From positions 310,001 through 374,000 of the forward strand of contig JACKOF010000001.1 in assembly GCA_024234435.1 (NCBI GenBank): a DNA stretch of 64,000 nucleotides, given 5' to 3'. Under the pieces are notes generated by a model. The model made no database searches and was not told where the DNA came from. It saw only the letters and a program-made list of their open reading frames with translations. The position numbers and the translations under genes are program-made. This DNA comes from Pseudomonadales bacterium (lineage in GTDB: Bacteria; Pseudomonadota; Gammaproteobacteria; Pseudomonadales; Porticoccaceae). Each line of letters begins with the position of its first letter. The first letter of the stretch is position 1. Positions 6,982-15,257 of the stretch are shown in pieces.

Positions 6982-8964
6982 ATGTTCAAGAAGATACTAG
7001 TTGCAAACAGGGGAGAGATCGCTTGCCGGGTGTTTAAAACGGCCAGAGCCATGGGAATAGGAACAGTTGCCGTTTATTCGAGTGCTGATCGTGATGCACT
7101 GCACGTGCAAATGGCTGATGAGGCTGTCCACATTGGTCCGGCTGCTTCCTCAGAAAGCTATCTGGTCATCGAGAAAATTATTGACGCCTGTAAACAGACC
7201 GGCGCTGACGCCGTTCACCCGGGTTACGGTTTCCTTTCCGAGAACAAGCTGTTTTGCGAGGCGCTGGATGCGGCCGGTATTACTTTTATTGGCCCCGGAG
7301 TTAAAGCGATTGAATCCATGGGTGATAAAATCACCTCCAAGCTGATTGCCGAGAAAGCGGGTGTGAATACCATTCCCGGTTATACCGATGTGGTTAAGGA
7401 TGTTGAGCAGGCCCTGGATATTTGTGAGGACATTGGTTATCCGGTGATGCTGAAAGCCTCCGCAGGTGGTGGTGGCAAAGGTATGCGTGTGGCCTGGAAT
7501 GCAGAAGAATGCCGCGAGGGTTTTGAGCGCGCAACCAACGAGGCTCGTTCCAGTTTTGGTGATGATCGGGTGTTTATTGAAAAATTCATTCAGGAACCCC
7601 GCCATATTGAAATTCAGGTGGTGGCCGACAGCCACGGCAATGTCATTTATCTGGGTGAGCGTGAGTGCTCCATTCAGCGCCGCCATCAGAAAGTTATTGA
7701 AGAGGCACCCTCACCGTTTCTGACAGAAGATGTGCGCCGAAAGATGGGTGAACAGGCCGTAGCACTGGCTAAAGCAGTGGACTACAAATCAGCCGGTACA
7801 GTGGAGTTTATTGCCGATGCACAGATGAATTTCTACTTTCTGGAAATGAATACGCGATTGCAGGTTGAGCATCCGGTGACGGAACTGGTAACCGGCCAGG
7901 ATCTGGTTGAATTAATGATTAATGTCGCGGCAGGTGAAAAGCTGCCTCTCACTCAGGATCAGGTCACGCTAACCGGGTGGGCTATTGAAACGCGCGTCTA
8001 TGCTGAAGATCCGTTCCGTAATTTTATGCCCTCCACCGGGCGGCTGTTGAAATACATCGCCCCTGAAGGCGAAGGTGTTCGTGTCGATACCGGCGTTTAT
8101 GAGGGTGGTGAAGTATCCATGTATTACGATCCCATGATCGCCAAGCTCATCACTTACGGTGAGACTCGCGAACAGGCTACTGCGCGCATGGTAGATGCTT
8201 TGGATGGATACTATATTCGCGGTGTTAATCACAATATCAGCTTTCTGAATGCGCTGATGGTCCATCCCCGGTTTGTGGCCGGTAACCTCACGACCAATTT
8301 CATTGCTGAGGAATACCCGGACGGGTTCAGTGCTGATCTGGTGCCGCAGGATGAGCCTGCCATTACCGCCCTGGTCGCTGCGGCTGTTAACAAAAAGCTT
8401 CGTGATCGAAGTGCGATGCAGAGCGGCCAGATGCCAGGTCATAGCTATCGGCCACCTGAAGATTGGGTCGTGATTATTGATGGTCAGCATATGGCGGTTA
8501 CCATTACCCGGGACGAAACCGGTTTTAATGCTGAACTGGATGGTACCGGTTATCGAATCGATACTCAGTGGCAGCTTGGTGGGCCATTGTTCAAGGCCTG
8601 TATTAATGGTGAAAATATTTGTGTTCAGGTGGATCGTTCCGGCTCCGAACTTGTACTTTTCCACCGGGGCGCAGAAAAACGTGCGCTTGTGGTAACCCCG
8701 AAAACTGCTGAAATGAACAACTACATGCTCCACAAAGAGCCGCCGGACATGTCACGATTCCTGTTGTCGCCAATGCCCGGTTTACTGGTTTCCCTGGCGG
8801 TTGCAGAAGGTGATGAAGTGAAACAGGGTGAGGAGTTGGCTGTAGTGGAAGCCATGAAAATGGAAAACAGCTTACGTGCACTCCAGGATGGTGTTGTACT
8901 GAAAATTTCTGCAGAAGTAGGTGATTCACTGGTTGTGGATCAGCCCATTATCGAGTTTGAGTAA
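6982..8964 (+). CDS. pccA: Propionyl-CoA carboxylase alpha chain (biotin carboxylase + biotin carrier)
   Basis: A 660-residue subunit that carboxylates its own biotin using ATP and bicarbonate. The biotin carboxylase domain occupies about residues 1-450, starting MFKKILVANRGEIACRVF, with the ATP-grasp glycine loop KASAGGGGKGMR and the motif EMNTRLQVEHPVTE. A middle BT-type domain contacts the beta chain, and the biotinyl domain is C-terminal with biotin-accepting Lys626 in EAMKMEN. The 88-base gap after pccB has no terminator, so it is probably co-transcribed. Confidence 0.96.
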   Translation: MFKKILVANRGEIACRVFKTARAMGIGTVAVYSSADRDALHVQMADEAVHIGPAASSESYLVIEKIIDACKQTGADAVHPGYGFLSENKLFCEALDAAGITFIGPGVKAIESMGDKITSKLIAEKAGVNTIPGYTDVVKDVEQALDICEDIGYPVMLKASAGGGGKGMRVAWNAEECREGFERATNEARSSFGDDRVFIEKFIQEPRHIEIQVVADSHGNVIYLGERECSIQRRHQKVIEEAPSPFLTEDVRRKMGEQAVALAKAVDYKSAGTVEFIADAQMNFYFLEMNTRLQVEHPVTELVTGQDLVELMINVAAGEKLPLTQDQVTLTGWAIETRVYAEDPFRNFMPSTGRLLKYIAPEGEGVRVDTGVYEGGEVSMYYDPMIAKLITYGETREQATARMVDALDGYYIRGVNHNISFLNALMVHPRFVAGNLTTNFIAEEYPDGFSADLVPQDEPAITALVAAAVNKKLRDRSAMQSGQMPGHSYRPPEDWVVIIDGQHMAVTITRDETGFNAELDGTGYRIDTQWQLGGPLFKACINGENICVQVDRSGSELVLFHRGAEKRALVVTPKTAEMNNYMLHKEPPDMSRFLLSPMPGLLVSLAVAEGDEVKQGEELAVVEAMKMENSLRALQDGVVLKISAEVGDSLVVDQPIIEFE

Positions 8965-8991
8965 CCCGGTTGGCCACTTGGCATCAGGATT

Positions 8992-9969
8992 ATGGATATT
9001 ATTGATCTTGCCAGACAAATAAGAAGCGGCGACCGCAGGGCGCTTGCCAAGGGGATTACACTGGTTGAGTCCACCCGGGTTGATCACCGCAGTCAAGCAA
9101 CGGAATTGCTTGAGACGCTGATGCCGGATACCGGCCATTCAATTCGTCTTGGCATTTCCGGCGTGCCCGGCGTTGGCAAGTCCACCTTTATCGAAACGTT
9201 TGGTAATCATGTTATAGCTCAGGGTCACAAGGTGGCTGTACTAGCCGTTGACCCTACATCTGCATTGAGCGGTGGCTCTATTCTTGGGGACAAGACGCGA
9301 ATGGAATTGCTCAGTCGCAATCCTGATGCCTTTATCCGGCCATCCCCTGCGGGTAAAACGCTGGGGGGGGTGACCCGTCGCACCCGCGAAACACTGTTGC
9401 TTTGTGAAGCAGCGGGTTTCGACGTGGTGATTGTTGAAACAGTGGGTGTCGGTCAGTCTGAAACGGCTGTGGCTGAGATGACCGATATGTTTCTGTTGTT
9501 ATTGCTGCCTGGCGGTGGCGATGAATTGCAGGGTATCAAGCGCGGTATTATGGAGCTGGCAGATCTGATCCTGGTGAATAAATCGGATGGGGATCAGCAG
9601 GCCGCTGCCAATCGAACGGTGTCCGATTATGCGATGGCACTGCATTTTCTGCATCCCCGGAGTAAAAACTGGAAGGCGCGGGTGTTAGCTTGCTCGGCCC
9701 TGCGGGAAGAGGGTATAGGCGAGATATGGGATACCGTGGAAGAATACCGGCAAGCCCTGAGTGCCGCAGGTGAAATCGACAGCCGTCGTGCTGCGCAATC
9801 CCGTGCCTGGATGTGGAGTGAAACTGCTGACTGCTTGTTAACAGATCTAAAAGAACACCGTCAGGTGAAAGCGCTGGTGGCGCAGCTTGAAGCGGATGTC
9901 ACTGCGGGTAGATTGCCTCCCACTGTTGCTGCTCAGAAACTTATTAATGCATTCAAACAATCAGACTGA
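8992..9969 (+). CDS. meaB: Methylmalonyl-CoA mutase-associated GTPase (MeaB/ArgK)
   Basis: A 325-residue G3E-family P-loop GTPase that gates cofactor loading and protects methylmalonyl-CoA mutase from inactivation. Visible are the Walker A motif GVPGVGKSTF near residue 57, the switch region DPTSALSGGSILGDKTRM, the metal-binding VETVGVGQSE segment and the base-specificity motif VNKSDG. E. coli homologues were named ArgK, but the kinase role is not supported and the operon fits MeaB. It starts 27 bases after pccA. Confidence 0.95.
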   Translation: MDIIDLARQIRSGDRRALAKGITLVESTRVDHRSQATELLETLMPDTGHSIRLGISGVPGVGKSTFIETFGNHVIAQGHKVAVLAVDPTSALSGGSILGDKTRMELLSRNPDAFIRPSPAGKTLGGVTRRTRETLLLCEAAGFDVVIVETVGVGQSETAVAEMTDMFLLLLLPGGGDELQGIKRGIMELADLILVNKSDGDQQAAANRTVSDYAMALHFLHPRSKNWKARVLACSALREEGIGEIWDTVEEYRQALSAAGEIDSRRAAQSRAWMWSETADCLLTDLKEHRQVKALVAQLEADVTAGRLPPTVAAQKLINAFKQSD

Positions 9970-9990
9970 AAACTGTTAACAGGAATGATG

Positions 9991-10395
9991 ATGATAGGAC
10001 GATTAAACCATGTGGCCATTGCTGTTCCGGATCTTGATGCCGCAGTAAAGAATTATCGCGACACTCTGGGAGCGAAAGTCTCGGCGCCGATCGATTTGCC
10101 TGATCACGGTGTAACCACAGTCTTTGTTGAACTTCCCAACACCAAGCTTGAACTGTTACTGCCGCTAGGGGAAAACTCCCCGATTGCTGGATTCCTTCAG
10201 CGGAACAGTAGTGGTGCCGTACATCATTTGTGCTACGAGGTGGACGATATTATTGCTGCTCGCGATCAGCTGATTGCTGAAGGCGCCCGGGTATTGGGTG
10301 ATGGCGAGCCTAAAATCGGCGCGCACGGGAAACCAGTGCTGTTTTTACACCCCAAAGATTTTTGTGGTGTGTTAACGGAAATTGAGCAGGTTTAA
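9991..10395 (+). CDS. mce: Methylmalonyl-CoA epimerase
   Basis: A 134-residue vicinal-oxygen-chelate protein that converts (S)- to (R)-methylmalonyl-CoA, linking the carboxylase product to the mutase substrate. It starts MIGRLNHVAIAVPDLD, with the first metal-ligand His in LNHVA; HHLCYEVDDI in the second half supplies another. Three ATG codons occur in a row (9985, 9988, 9991); the last was chosen because AGGA at 9981-9984 is then spaced normally. It is the last gene of the operon and is followed by a terminator. Confidence 0.93.
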   Translation: MIGRLNHVAIAVPDLDAAVKNYRDTLGAKVSAPIDLPDHGVTTVFVELPNTKLELLLPLGENSPIAGFLQRNSSGAVHHLCYEVDDIIAARDQLIAEGARVLGDGEPKIGAHGKPVLFLHPKDFCGVLTEIEQV

Positions 10396-10442
10396 CGTTG
10401 ATCTGATTTCAGATCGTGATAGCTGCCCCGATTCCAAGGCCT

Positions 10443-10480
10443 CAGAAACCGCCAGCTTTTATTTCCACTGGCGGTTTCTG
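10443..10480. terminator. Bidirectional terminator between mce and a cytochrome gene
   Basis: Perfect 13-bp arms CAGAAACCGCCAG / CTGGCGGTTTCTG with a 12-base loop lie between two convergent genes. T-rich tracts within the stem ends on both strands suggest it can serve both. Confidence 0.75.
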
Positions 10481-10496
10481 CTCAATACGGCAGGTA

Positions 10497-10820
10497 CTAT
10501 TTAGAGATTTCGTTGTGCAAATAGCTTGCTAATGCCGCCAGCTCATCTTCGCTCAGATTATCAAAGTTAGGCATTTCCCGATGCTTCTCGCTGCCACGTA
10601 TCCAGGCTTTCAGTTCGTGCTCTGACTTCATAATCAACAGGGAAACCGGAATCTTCTTCAGGTAGTCACCACGTCCTGTACGCGGGTGGCATCTTGAACA
10701 GTTATCCATAAAAATCGCTTCGCCCGCGAGGACCGCAGGGTTTGGTTCTGGCCTTTGTTCGTCACAGCCAATCAGGGCAAATAAGGAAAGTAATGGAATA
10801 ATCCGAAGAAGTTTGTGCAT
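10497..10820 (-). CDS. Small c-type cytochrome lipoprotein
   Basis: A 107-residue exported class I cytochrome c. It starts MHKLLRIIPLLSLFALIGC, a lipoprotein signal peptide with lipobox LIGC. One haem-binding site CSRCH follows, and a Met (EMPNF) in the C half is the likely sixth ligand. The longer open frame to 10958 was rejected because only the start at 10820 has a ribosome-binding site (GAGG, six bases away) and a signal peptide directly after it. Its electron partner is unknown; the terminator and repeats around it suggest a single-gene unit. Confidence 0.85.
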   Translation of the reverse strand: MHKLLRIIPLLSLFALIGCDEQRPEPNPAVLAGEAIFMDNCSRCHPRTGRGDYLKKIPVSLLIMKSEHELKAWIRGSEKHREMPNFDNLSEDELAALASYLHNEISK

Positions 10821-10931
10821 GGCACGCCTCATATTTTTTCTGAATATCATTTGGAGAGAATAAGTTAATGAGAAAGGATAATCCAGCGTCAGGATCAGTA
10901 TATGCCTCTGATAGCTTCCATCACGTACGCC

Positions 10932-11009
10932 TTTAGTCTCCGCTGATGGTCCCGTCACAGAAAACCCCGCTAGGGCGGGGCTGTTTGTGTCTGACGCACC
11001 CGACAGGAT
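10932..11009. repeat. Direct repeat copy A: duplicated tRNA-Arg 3' end plus terminator
   Basis: This copy matches 11105-11180. The last 35 bases (10975-11009) differ at one position only from 11146-11180, and the leftward part is diverged but alignable. It contains the last 14 bases of the tRNA-Arg body (with CCA region and downstream hairpin) and then departs inside the T loop. Confidence 0.85.
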
Positions 11010-11104
11010 GACTCACTGCGTTGTAGTTCGCCCTTCGGGTCATCGCCTGACGGCGATGTTGTCTCGCACGCAATGCGTGCTCGGCTCGAACCTCTAGGTG
11101 CTCA
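11010..11104. repeat. Cluster of small hairpins between the two tRNA-flank repeats
   Basis: No gene is seen. Three short inverted repeats follow each other: CCC-TTC-GGG near 11031-11039, ATCGCC-TGAC-GGCGAT near 11042-11057, and GCACGCA-A-TGCGTGC near 11066-11080. They resemble palindromic units often seen beside tRNA genes. The reading frame that spans the region is repeated tRNA-flank sequence and not a protein. Confidence 0.5.
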
Positions 11105-11180
11105 TTTAGCCGCCGGTGGTCCAGCCACAAAAACCCCCGCTTAAGGCGGGGCTGTTTGTGTCTGGCGCACCCGACAGGAT
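11105..11180. repeat. Direct repeat copy B, overlapping the intact tRNA-Arg 3' end
   Basis: Copy B carries the working minus-strand tRNA 3' end (11163-11180) and its hairpin (about 11133-11151: CCCCGC / GCGGGG, with A residues on the far side giving a U tract on the minus strand). It lies 173 bp from copy A. Confidence 0.85.
11129..11152 (-). terminator. Terminator of tRNA-Arg
   Basis: On the minus strand a CCCCGCC / GGCGGGG-type hairpin is followed by a run of T, about 12 bases after the encoded CCA of the tRNA. Confidence 0.7.
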
Positions 11181-11239
11181 TTGAACCTGTGACCACCGCC
11201 TTCGGAGGGCGGTACTCTATCCAGCTGAGCTACGGGTGC
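11163..11239 (-). tRNA. tRNA-Arg (anticodon CCG)
   Basis: The full cloverleaf can be folded by eye: acceptor GCACCCG / CGGGTGC, D arm, anticodon stem CCGCC / GGCGG with loop CTCCGAA (anticodon CCG at 11203-11205, reading codon CGG), and a T arm containing GTTCAAATC. Discriminator G and an encoded CCA end the gene (11163-11166). Confidence 0.95.
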
Positions 11240-11385
11240 TTTAAGGGGCGCAATCATATAGCCTGAGGACTGTTTAGTCTATTCCATCCGGGCGATCATC
11301 ATGTAGTCTTCTGGCTTTGCTGGGTTAGCACACCGCGGCTTTACAGTTATACTGCCAGTCTTGTGAAATAAAAGGGGTTACGGTT

Positions 11386-12093
11386 TTGTGGCAGCATGTA
11401 GTTATTGTTAGTCTGGTGGCATTGTTATGGGGGTGCGCTGTGGTTGAACCACAACCGCAACCACAATCTCAGCCCGAAAAACAGCCCGAGATCGAGACTG
11501 TTGTTCATCCGATCGCGGAAGTTGAGAGCTGTCCGCCTGTGCCAGTGTGCGAAGTATGTTCTACCACGATTGTTTGTCCAAAATTACCAGTCAGGCCAAT
11601 CGTCAAGCCCCCGCCGAAAGCGATGAAAAGTGGTGATTTACCGGTTGTTGGTGCTGTGGAAATGGTCACTCTGGTTGAACATAATCTGAAGTTCCGGGCC
11701 CGGATTGATACGGGCGCTGAGTCATCCTCCATTCATGCCAGCGATATAGTTCTGTTTGAGCGGGAAGGTAACAGATGGGTGCGTTTTTCTGTGCAGGGAG
11801 AAAAAGACAGTCAGCCATTTGTTTTGGAGCGCCCTCTGGTTCGCAAGGTGGCTATCAAGCAGCATGAAGGCATGCGTGAAAGGCGTTACGTCGTCGAAAT
11901 GCGGCTGCGAATGGGTGACATCAATGAGAGGGTTGAAGTCACGCTGGCAGATCGCAGTGATCTGAAATATCCGGTGCTGATAGGTCGTAACTTTTTGACG
12001 GATACCGCTGTCGTGGATGTTAGTCGCAGGTATATACTTAAAGGCAATATACCAGCTACAGCACCTGCTGAAGTTGCCACTCAAGAGCAATAG
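11386..12093 (+). CDS. Retropepsin-like aspartic protease lipoprotein (RimK-cluster, Zn_protease/COG4067 family)
   Basis: A 235-residue protein with a short lipoprotein signal (lipobox LWGC, Cys17), a Pro/Gln-rich linker with four Cys (49, 55, 58, 64), and a C-terminal domain with the catalytic-type motif ARIDTGAESSSIHA (Asp108). The family was first called ATP-dependent zinc protease but has a retropepsin-like fold. The start is TTG at 11386, chosen for GGGG eight bases upstream and the adjacent signal peptide. It is three bases before the next gene; the three-gene set with an inactive transglutaminase and an ATP-grasp ligase is a known conserved neighbourhood. Substrate unknown; perhaps it cuts the product of the ligase. 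Confidence 0.85.
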   Translation: MWQHVVIVSLVALLWGCAVVEPQPQPQSQPEKQPEIETVVHPIAEVESCPPVPVCEVCSTTIVCPKLPVRPIVKPPPKAMKSGDLPVVGAVEMVTLVEHNLKFRARIDTGAESSSIHASDIVLFEREGNRWVRFSVQGEKDSQPFVLERPLVRKVAIKQHEGMRERRYVVEMRLRMGDINERVEVTLADRSDLKYPVLIGRNFLTDTAVVDVSRRYILKGNIPATAPAEVATQEQ

Positions 12094-12095
12094 AC

Positions 12096-13679
12096 ATGTC
12101 AATATCTGCTTCCCGTTTTCAGGTTTATCTGATAGCCGGTTTTCTTTTTGCCGCCGGTTGGTCGTTTGCGCTTTACAAAGCTTTTGTCATGGATTTTCCT
12201 CTATTGCCGGGGGAGTCCAGAGATGTGTGGACGGTTGAATCGAAAGTCAGTTTCGCACCCTCTGGTGGTCCGGTTAATGTGTCGTTAGCGTTGCCAGAGG
12301 AAGGTGTTGGCTGGGGCGTTCTCGATGAGCATTTCGCATCATCCGGGTTCAGTTTCTTTGTTGAGGGCGACAATTCACGACGGCGTGCGCGTTGGGAGAG
12401 ACCGAGTCTGGAAAAATCGGCAATTTTGTATTACAAGGCGCAGATATACCAACGTGATGATGCCGACCTGCCCCCGCAGTTGGTATCGGAAGTTAATCCT
12501 CCTTACCTTGAAGCAGACCAGAGTGCAGCGATGGAGAGAGTTGTTAACAGGCTCAAGGAGGAAACATCCGGTGCTATCGAGTTTACTGCGAGTTTGCTGC
12601 AATTGCTTTTGCGGGAACAGCTGGATCAGGATGCAGCTTTTTTGCTGGCTGGTGACATGCTTCAAAAACAGAAACTTTCCGAGAGTCGCGCCAGGGTGGT
12701 GTTGATACTGGATGCACTGGCAACGGCCGGGATACCGGCCCAGCGTATTCGGGGTGTTTTTCTTGAAGACGGCCGTCGTCGCCAATCACTGGCTGAGCTG
12801 GTTGAAATATACACCGGCAATGAGTGGCTAGTGTTTGACCCGGCCACGGGAATACAGGGAATCCCAGAGAATTTTTTTATCTGGCAGCGTGGTGGTGACT
12901 CGATTCTGGATGTAGAGGGAGGGCGGCGCTCCAAAATTGAATTTGCACTGGTCAAAAATACCTTGCCAGCAAAGACAGTCGTGTTAATGGAAAATGAGTT
13001 TGAAGGGCAACCGCTGGTGGATTTTTCTATCTACTCCCTGCCTGTCGAACAGCAGGGAATGTTCAAAGGCATTCTGCTGATTCCGGTTGGTGCGGTGGTG
13101 ATTGTTCTGCTTCGGGTATTAATCGGTATCCGCACGTCTGGTACCTTTATGCCAATCCTGATTGCATTGGCCTTTATGCAGACGACGCTCGCCGTCGGGC
13201 TGGCGATTTTTCTCTGCGTGGTTGGTGTCGGATTGTGGCTGCGTAATTATCTCAGTCACCTTAACTTGTTGCTGGTGGCCAGAGTGACGGCAGTAGTCAT
13301 CATGGTCATTCTACTGATGGCAGTACTCAGTGTTGTCAGCTACAAACTGGGACTTGATCAGGCCTTGTCTGTCACCTTTTTCCCGACCATTATTCTGGCC
13401 TGGACAATTGAGCGCATGTCCATTTTATGGGAAGAGGAAGGCGGACATGAGGTACTAATTCAGGGTGGCGGCAGTCTTTTTGCAGCTGTGCTGGCATTTC
13501 TGGTGATGACCAGCCGCCTGGTTGAACACCTCACGTTTAACTTTCCGGAGCTTCTTTTGTCGGTGCTTGGTGTGGTTCTGATACTGGGTAAATACAGTGG
13601 TTATCGTTTGTTCGAGCTTTACCGTTTTCGGTATCTCAATGATGCAGCCGCGGAACAAAAAAGTGCCCCTCGCCCGTAA
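12096..13679 (+). CDS. Membrane protein with inactive transglutaminase domain and 7 TM segments
   Basis: A 527-residue inner-membrane protein. An N-terminal TM helix (about residues 6-28) leads to a periplasmic domain of about 280 residues of the inactive transglutaminase type, then to about seven TM helices from near residue 325 (starting GILLIPVGAVVIVLL). The last helix runs into a basic cytoplasmic tail. Pfam models Transglut_i_TM and 7TM_transglut would be expected to match. Pseudomonas homologues have, as I recall, been linked to osmotic-stress tolerance. It is translationally linked to the ATP-grasp gene by TAATG. Confidence 0.85.
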   Translation: MSISASRFQVYLIAGFLFAAGWSFALYKAFVMDFPLLPGESRDVWTVESKVSFAPSGGPVNVSLALPEEGVGWGVLDEHFASSGFSFFVEGDNSRRRARWERPSLEKSAILYYKAQIYQRDDADLPPQLVSEVNPPYLEADQSAAMERVVNRLKEETSGAIEFTASLLQLLLREQLDQDAAFLLAGDMLQKQKLSESRARVVLILDALATAGIPAQRIRGVFLEDGRRRQSLAELVEIYTGNEWLVFDPATGIQGIPENFFIWQRGGDSILDVEGGRRSKIEFALVKNTLPAKTVVLMENEFEGQPLVDFSIYSLPVEQQGMFKGILLIPVGAVVIVLLRVLIGIRTSGTFMPILIALAFMQTTLAVGLAIFLCVVGVGLWLRNYLSHLNLLLVARVTAVVIMVILLMAVLSVVSYKLGLDQALSVTFFPTIILAWTIERMSILWEEEGGHEVLIQGGGSLFAAVLAFLVMTSRLVEHLTFNFPELLLSVLGVVLILGKYSGYRLFELYRFRYLNDAAAEQKSAPRP

Positions 13680-14623
13680 TGAAGTTTATTTCGCCAAAAA
13701 AATTGCGTGAACTCGGTGTGCTGGGTATGAACCGTCGCAATGTAAATTATATTGCCCGTTGCAACCCTCGCAGCCGGTTTCCGCTGGTTGATAATAAGCT
13801 GAAGACCAAACATGTTGCCCAGGAGCACGGCATGGCGGTGCCGGAGTTATATGGTGTGGTCAGTTTCCAATATCAGATTCGCGACTTATTACAATTGCTG
13901 GACGGCTTGGAAAGCTTTGTTATTAAGCCTGTTCAAGGCAGTGGTGGCAAAGGCATTCTGGTGATTGCTGCGCGACGCGGTGAAGAGTTCATTAAATCGA
14001 CTGGCGGTGTGCTGAGTTTTTCAGAGATCAAACGCCACGTTTCGAATATTCTCAGCGGGCTCTACAGTCTGGGTGGACGTCCGGATACAGTGATGATAGA
14101 AGCGCTGATTGATTTCGATGAGTATCTGGTTAATTACAGTTATGAGGGCGTTCCGGATATTCGGGTGATTGTGTACACCGGTGTGCCCGTGATGGCGATG
14201 CTACGCTGTTCAACACACGCCTCTGATGGTAAGGCAAATCTTCACCAGGGAGCGGTCGGTGTAGGGCTGGACATTGTCACGGGCTGTAGTCGCTATGCTG
14301 TGCAGAATGAGCGGCGAGTCAGCCGTCATCCTGATACAGGTTACTCTTTTGAGCACCTCAGTATTCCTCACTGGGAAACGATCCTTGAGCTTGCTTCGGG
14401 TTGTTACGAAATGACTGGGCTGGGTTATTTTGGTGCAGACCTTGTGCTGGATCGCAATCGCGGGCCGGTTATACTGGAGTTGAATGCCCGCCCCGGTCTT
14501 GCCATTCAGATAGCTAACCAGGCGGGGTTGCGGAGAAGGCTGGAAATGGTTGATAAACAATTGCAACCGAGCATGAACAAGCATGCCAGAATCGCGCTGT
14601 CAAAATCCCTGTTTGCCCATTAA
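13679..14623 (+). CDS. RimK-related ATP-grasp alpha-L-glutamate ligase-like protein
   Basis: A 314-residue cytoplasmic ligase of the RimK-related group (TIGR02291 / ATPgrasp_ST type). Visible are the ATP-grasp lysines and glycine loop FVIKPVQGSGGKGILVI (about residues 79-95), an acidic segment MIEALIDFDEY, and the metal site VILELNARPGLAIQIAN near residue 265. RimK-like enzymes add amino acids, often glutamate, to carboxyl or amino groups. The acceptor here is not known. Its start overlaps the upstream stop (TAATG), so the three genes are one operon. A role in modifying a small molecule or peptide at the envelope is inferred from its partners. Confidence 0.85.
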   Translation: MKFISPKKLRELGVLGMNRRNVNYIARCNPRSRFPLVDNKLKTKHVAQEHGMAVPELYGVVSFQYQIRDLLQLLDGLESFVIKPVQGSGGKGILVIAARRGEEFIKSTGGVLSFSEIKRHVSNILSGLYSLGGRPDTVMIEALIDFDEYLVNYSYEGVPDIRVIVYTGVPVMAMLRCSTHASDGKANLHQGAVGVGLDIVTGCSRYAVQNERRVSRHPDTGYSFEHLSIPHWETILELASGCYEMTGLGYFGADLVLDRNRGPVILELNARPGLAIQIANQAGLRRRLEMVDKQLQPSMNKHARIALSKSLFAH

Positions 14624-14759
14624 TTTATTCCTGATAATGAGGGTAAAAGTCCGGTGTACTCGTTTCCGTTGTTTGCCGGAGTCGTTATAATGGGCGCGAA
14701 AATTCCTGGGAATGAATATAAAGTCACAGGAACGTACCTATCAAGTTTTGGAGACAAGT

Positions 14760-15203
14760 ATGCGTCCACTTAAGAATATGGTTGCCGCCCTTTCTGCTTT
14801 GGCCCTCGCTGCCACGTTGATTGGTTGTGGTTCAGACACAGAAGAACTCAAACTGACTACCAAGCAGGAACAGGAAGTTGCTGAGCGTCTGTCTCCTGCT
14901 GGAGAAGTTGCCCTGGAAGGTGAAGTTGCTTCTGTCGCGCCAGCAGCCTCAAGCAGTGAGCCTCGTAGCGGACAACAGGTGTATGATACCAAGTGCTTTA
15001 CCTGTCATGCTTCCGGCGCAGCTGGTGCCCCCAAAATGGGTTCCTCTTCGGACTGGTCTGGCAGGCTTGCCCAGGGTGTTGATGCCCTTTATAGCAATGC
15101 CATCAACGGTATTCGCGGCATGCCTCCAAAGGGGCTGTGCATGGACTGTTCCGGTGATGAAATCAGCGCGGCTGTTGACTATATGCTGGAAAACAGCAAG
15201 TAA
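14760..15203 (+). CDS. Cytochrome c5-type lipoprotein
   Basis: A 147-residue exported monohaem cytochrome. It has a signal with lipobox LIGC, an Ala/Glu-rich linker, haem site CFTCH, Met ligand in GMPPKG, and the extra pair CMDC that forms the disulfide typical of cytochrome c5. An earlier in-frame ATG (14712) was rejected because GGAG at 14750-14753 serves the ATG at 14760 and the signal peptide begins there. A strong terminator follows, so it is probably monocistronic. It likely carries electrons in the periplasm to terminal oxidases. Confidence 0.9.
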   Translation: MRPLKNMVAALSALALAATLIGCGSDTEELKLTTKQEQEVAERLSPAGEVALEGEVASVAPAASSSEPRSGQQVYDTKCFTCHASGAAGAPKMGSSSDWSGRLAQGVDALYSNAINGIRGMPPKGLCMDCSGDEISAAVDYMLENSK

Positions 15204-15223
15204 TTCTTTTTTGATAACATCGC

Positions 15224-15257
15224 AACCGCGCGCCTGAGAAGGCGCGCGGTTTTTTTA
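15224..15257 (+). terminator. Terminator of the cytochrome c5 gene
   Basis: Arms AACCGCGCGCC / GGCGCGCGGTT with loop TGAGAA are followed by seven T, about 20 bases after the stop codon. Confidence 0.95.

Noticed and set aside
7969..8733. 254-codon minus-strand frame inside pccA
   Set aside because: Antisense shadow of a conserved gene; composition does not look like a real protein.
10933..11196. 87-codon minus-strand frame with two similar halves (NPVGCARHKQPR / HPVGCVRHKQPR)
   Set aside because: It is the translation of the tRNA-Arg gene, its terminator and the duplicated flank; the internal repeat comes from the DNA repeat, not from a protein.
12375..12785. 136-codon minus-strand frame inside the transglutaminase-like membrane gene
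   Set aside because: No family features, and the plus-strand gene is well supported.
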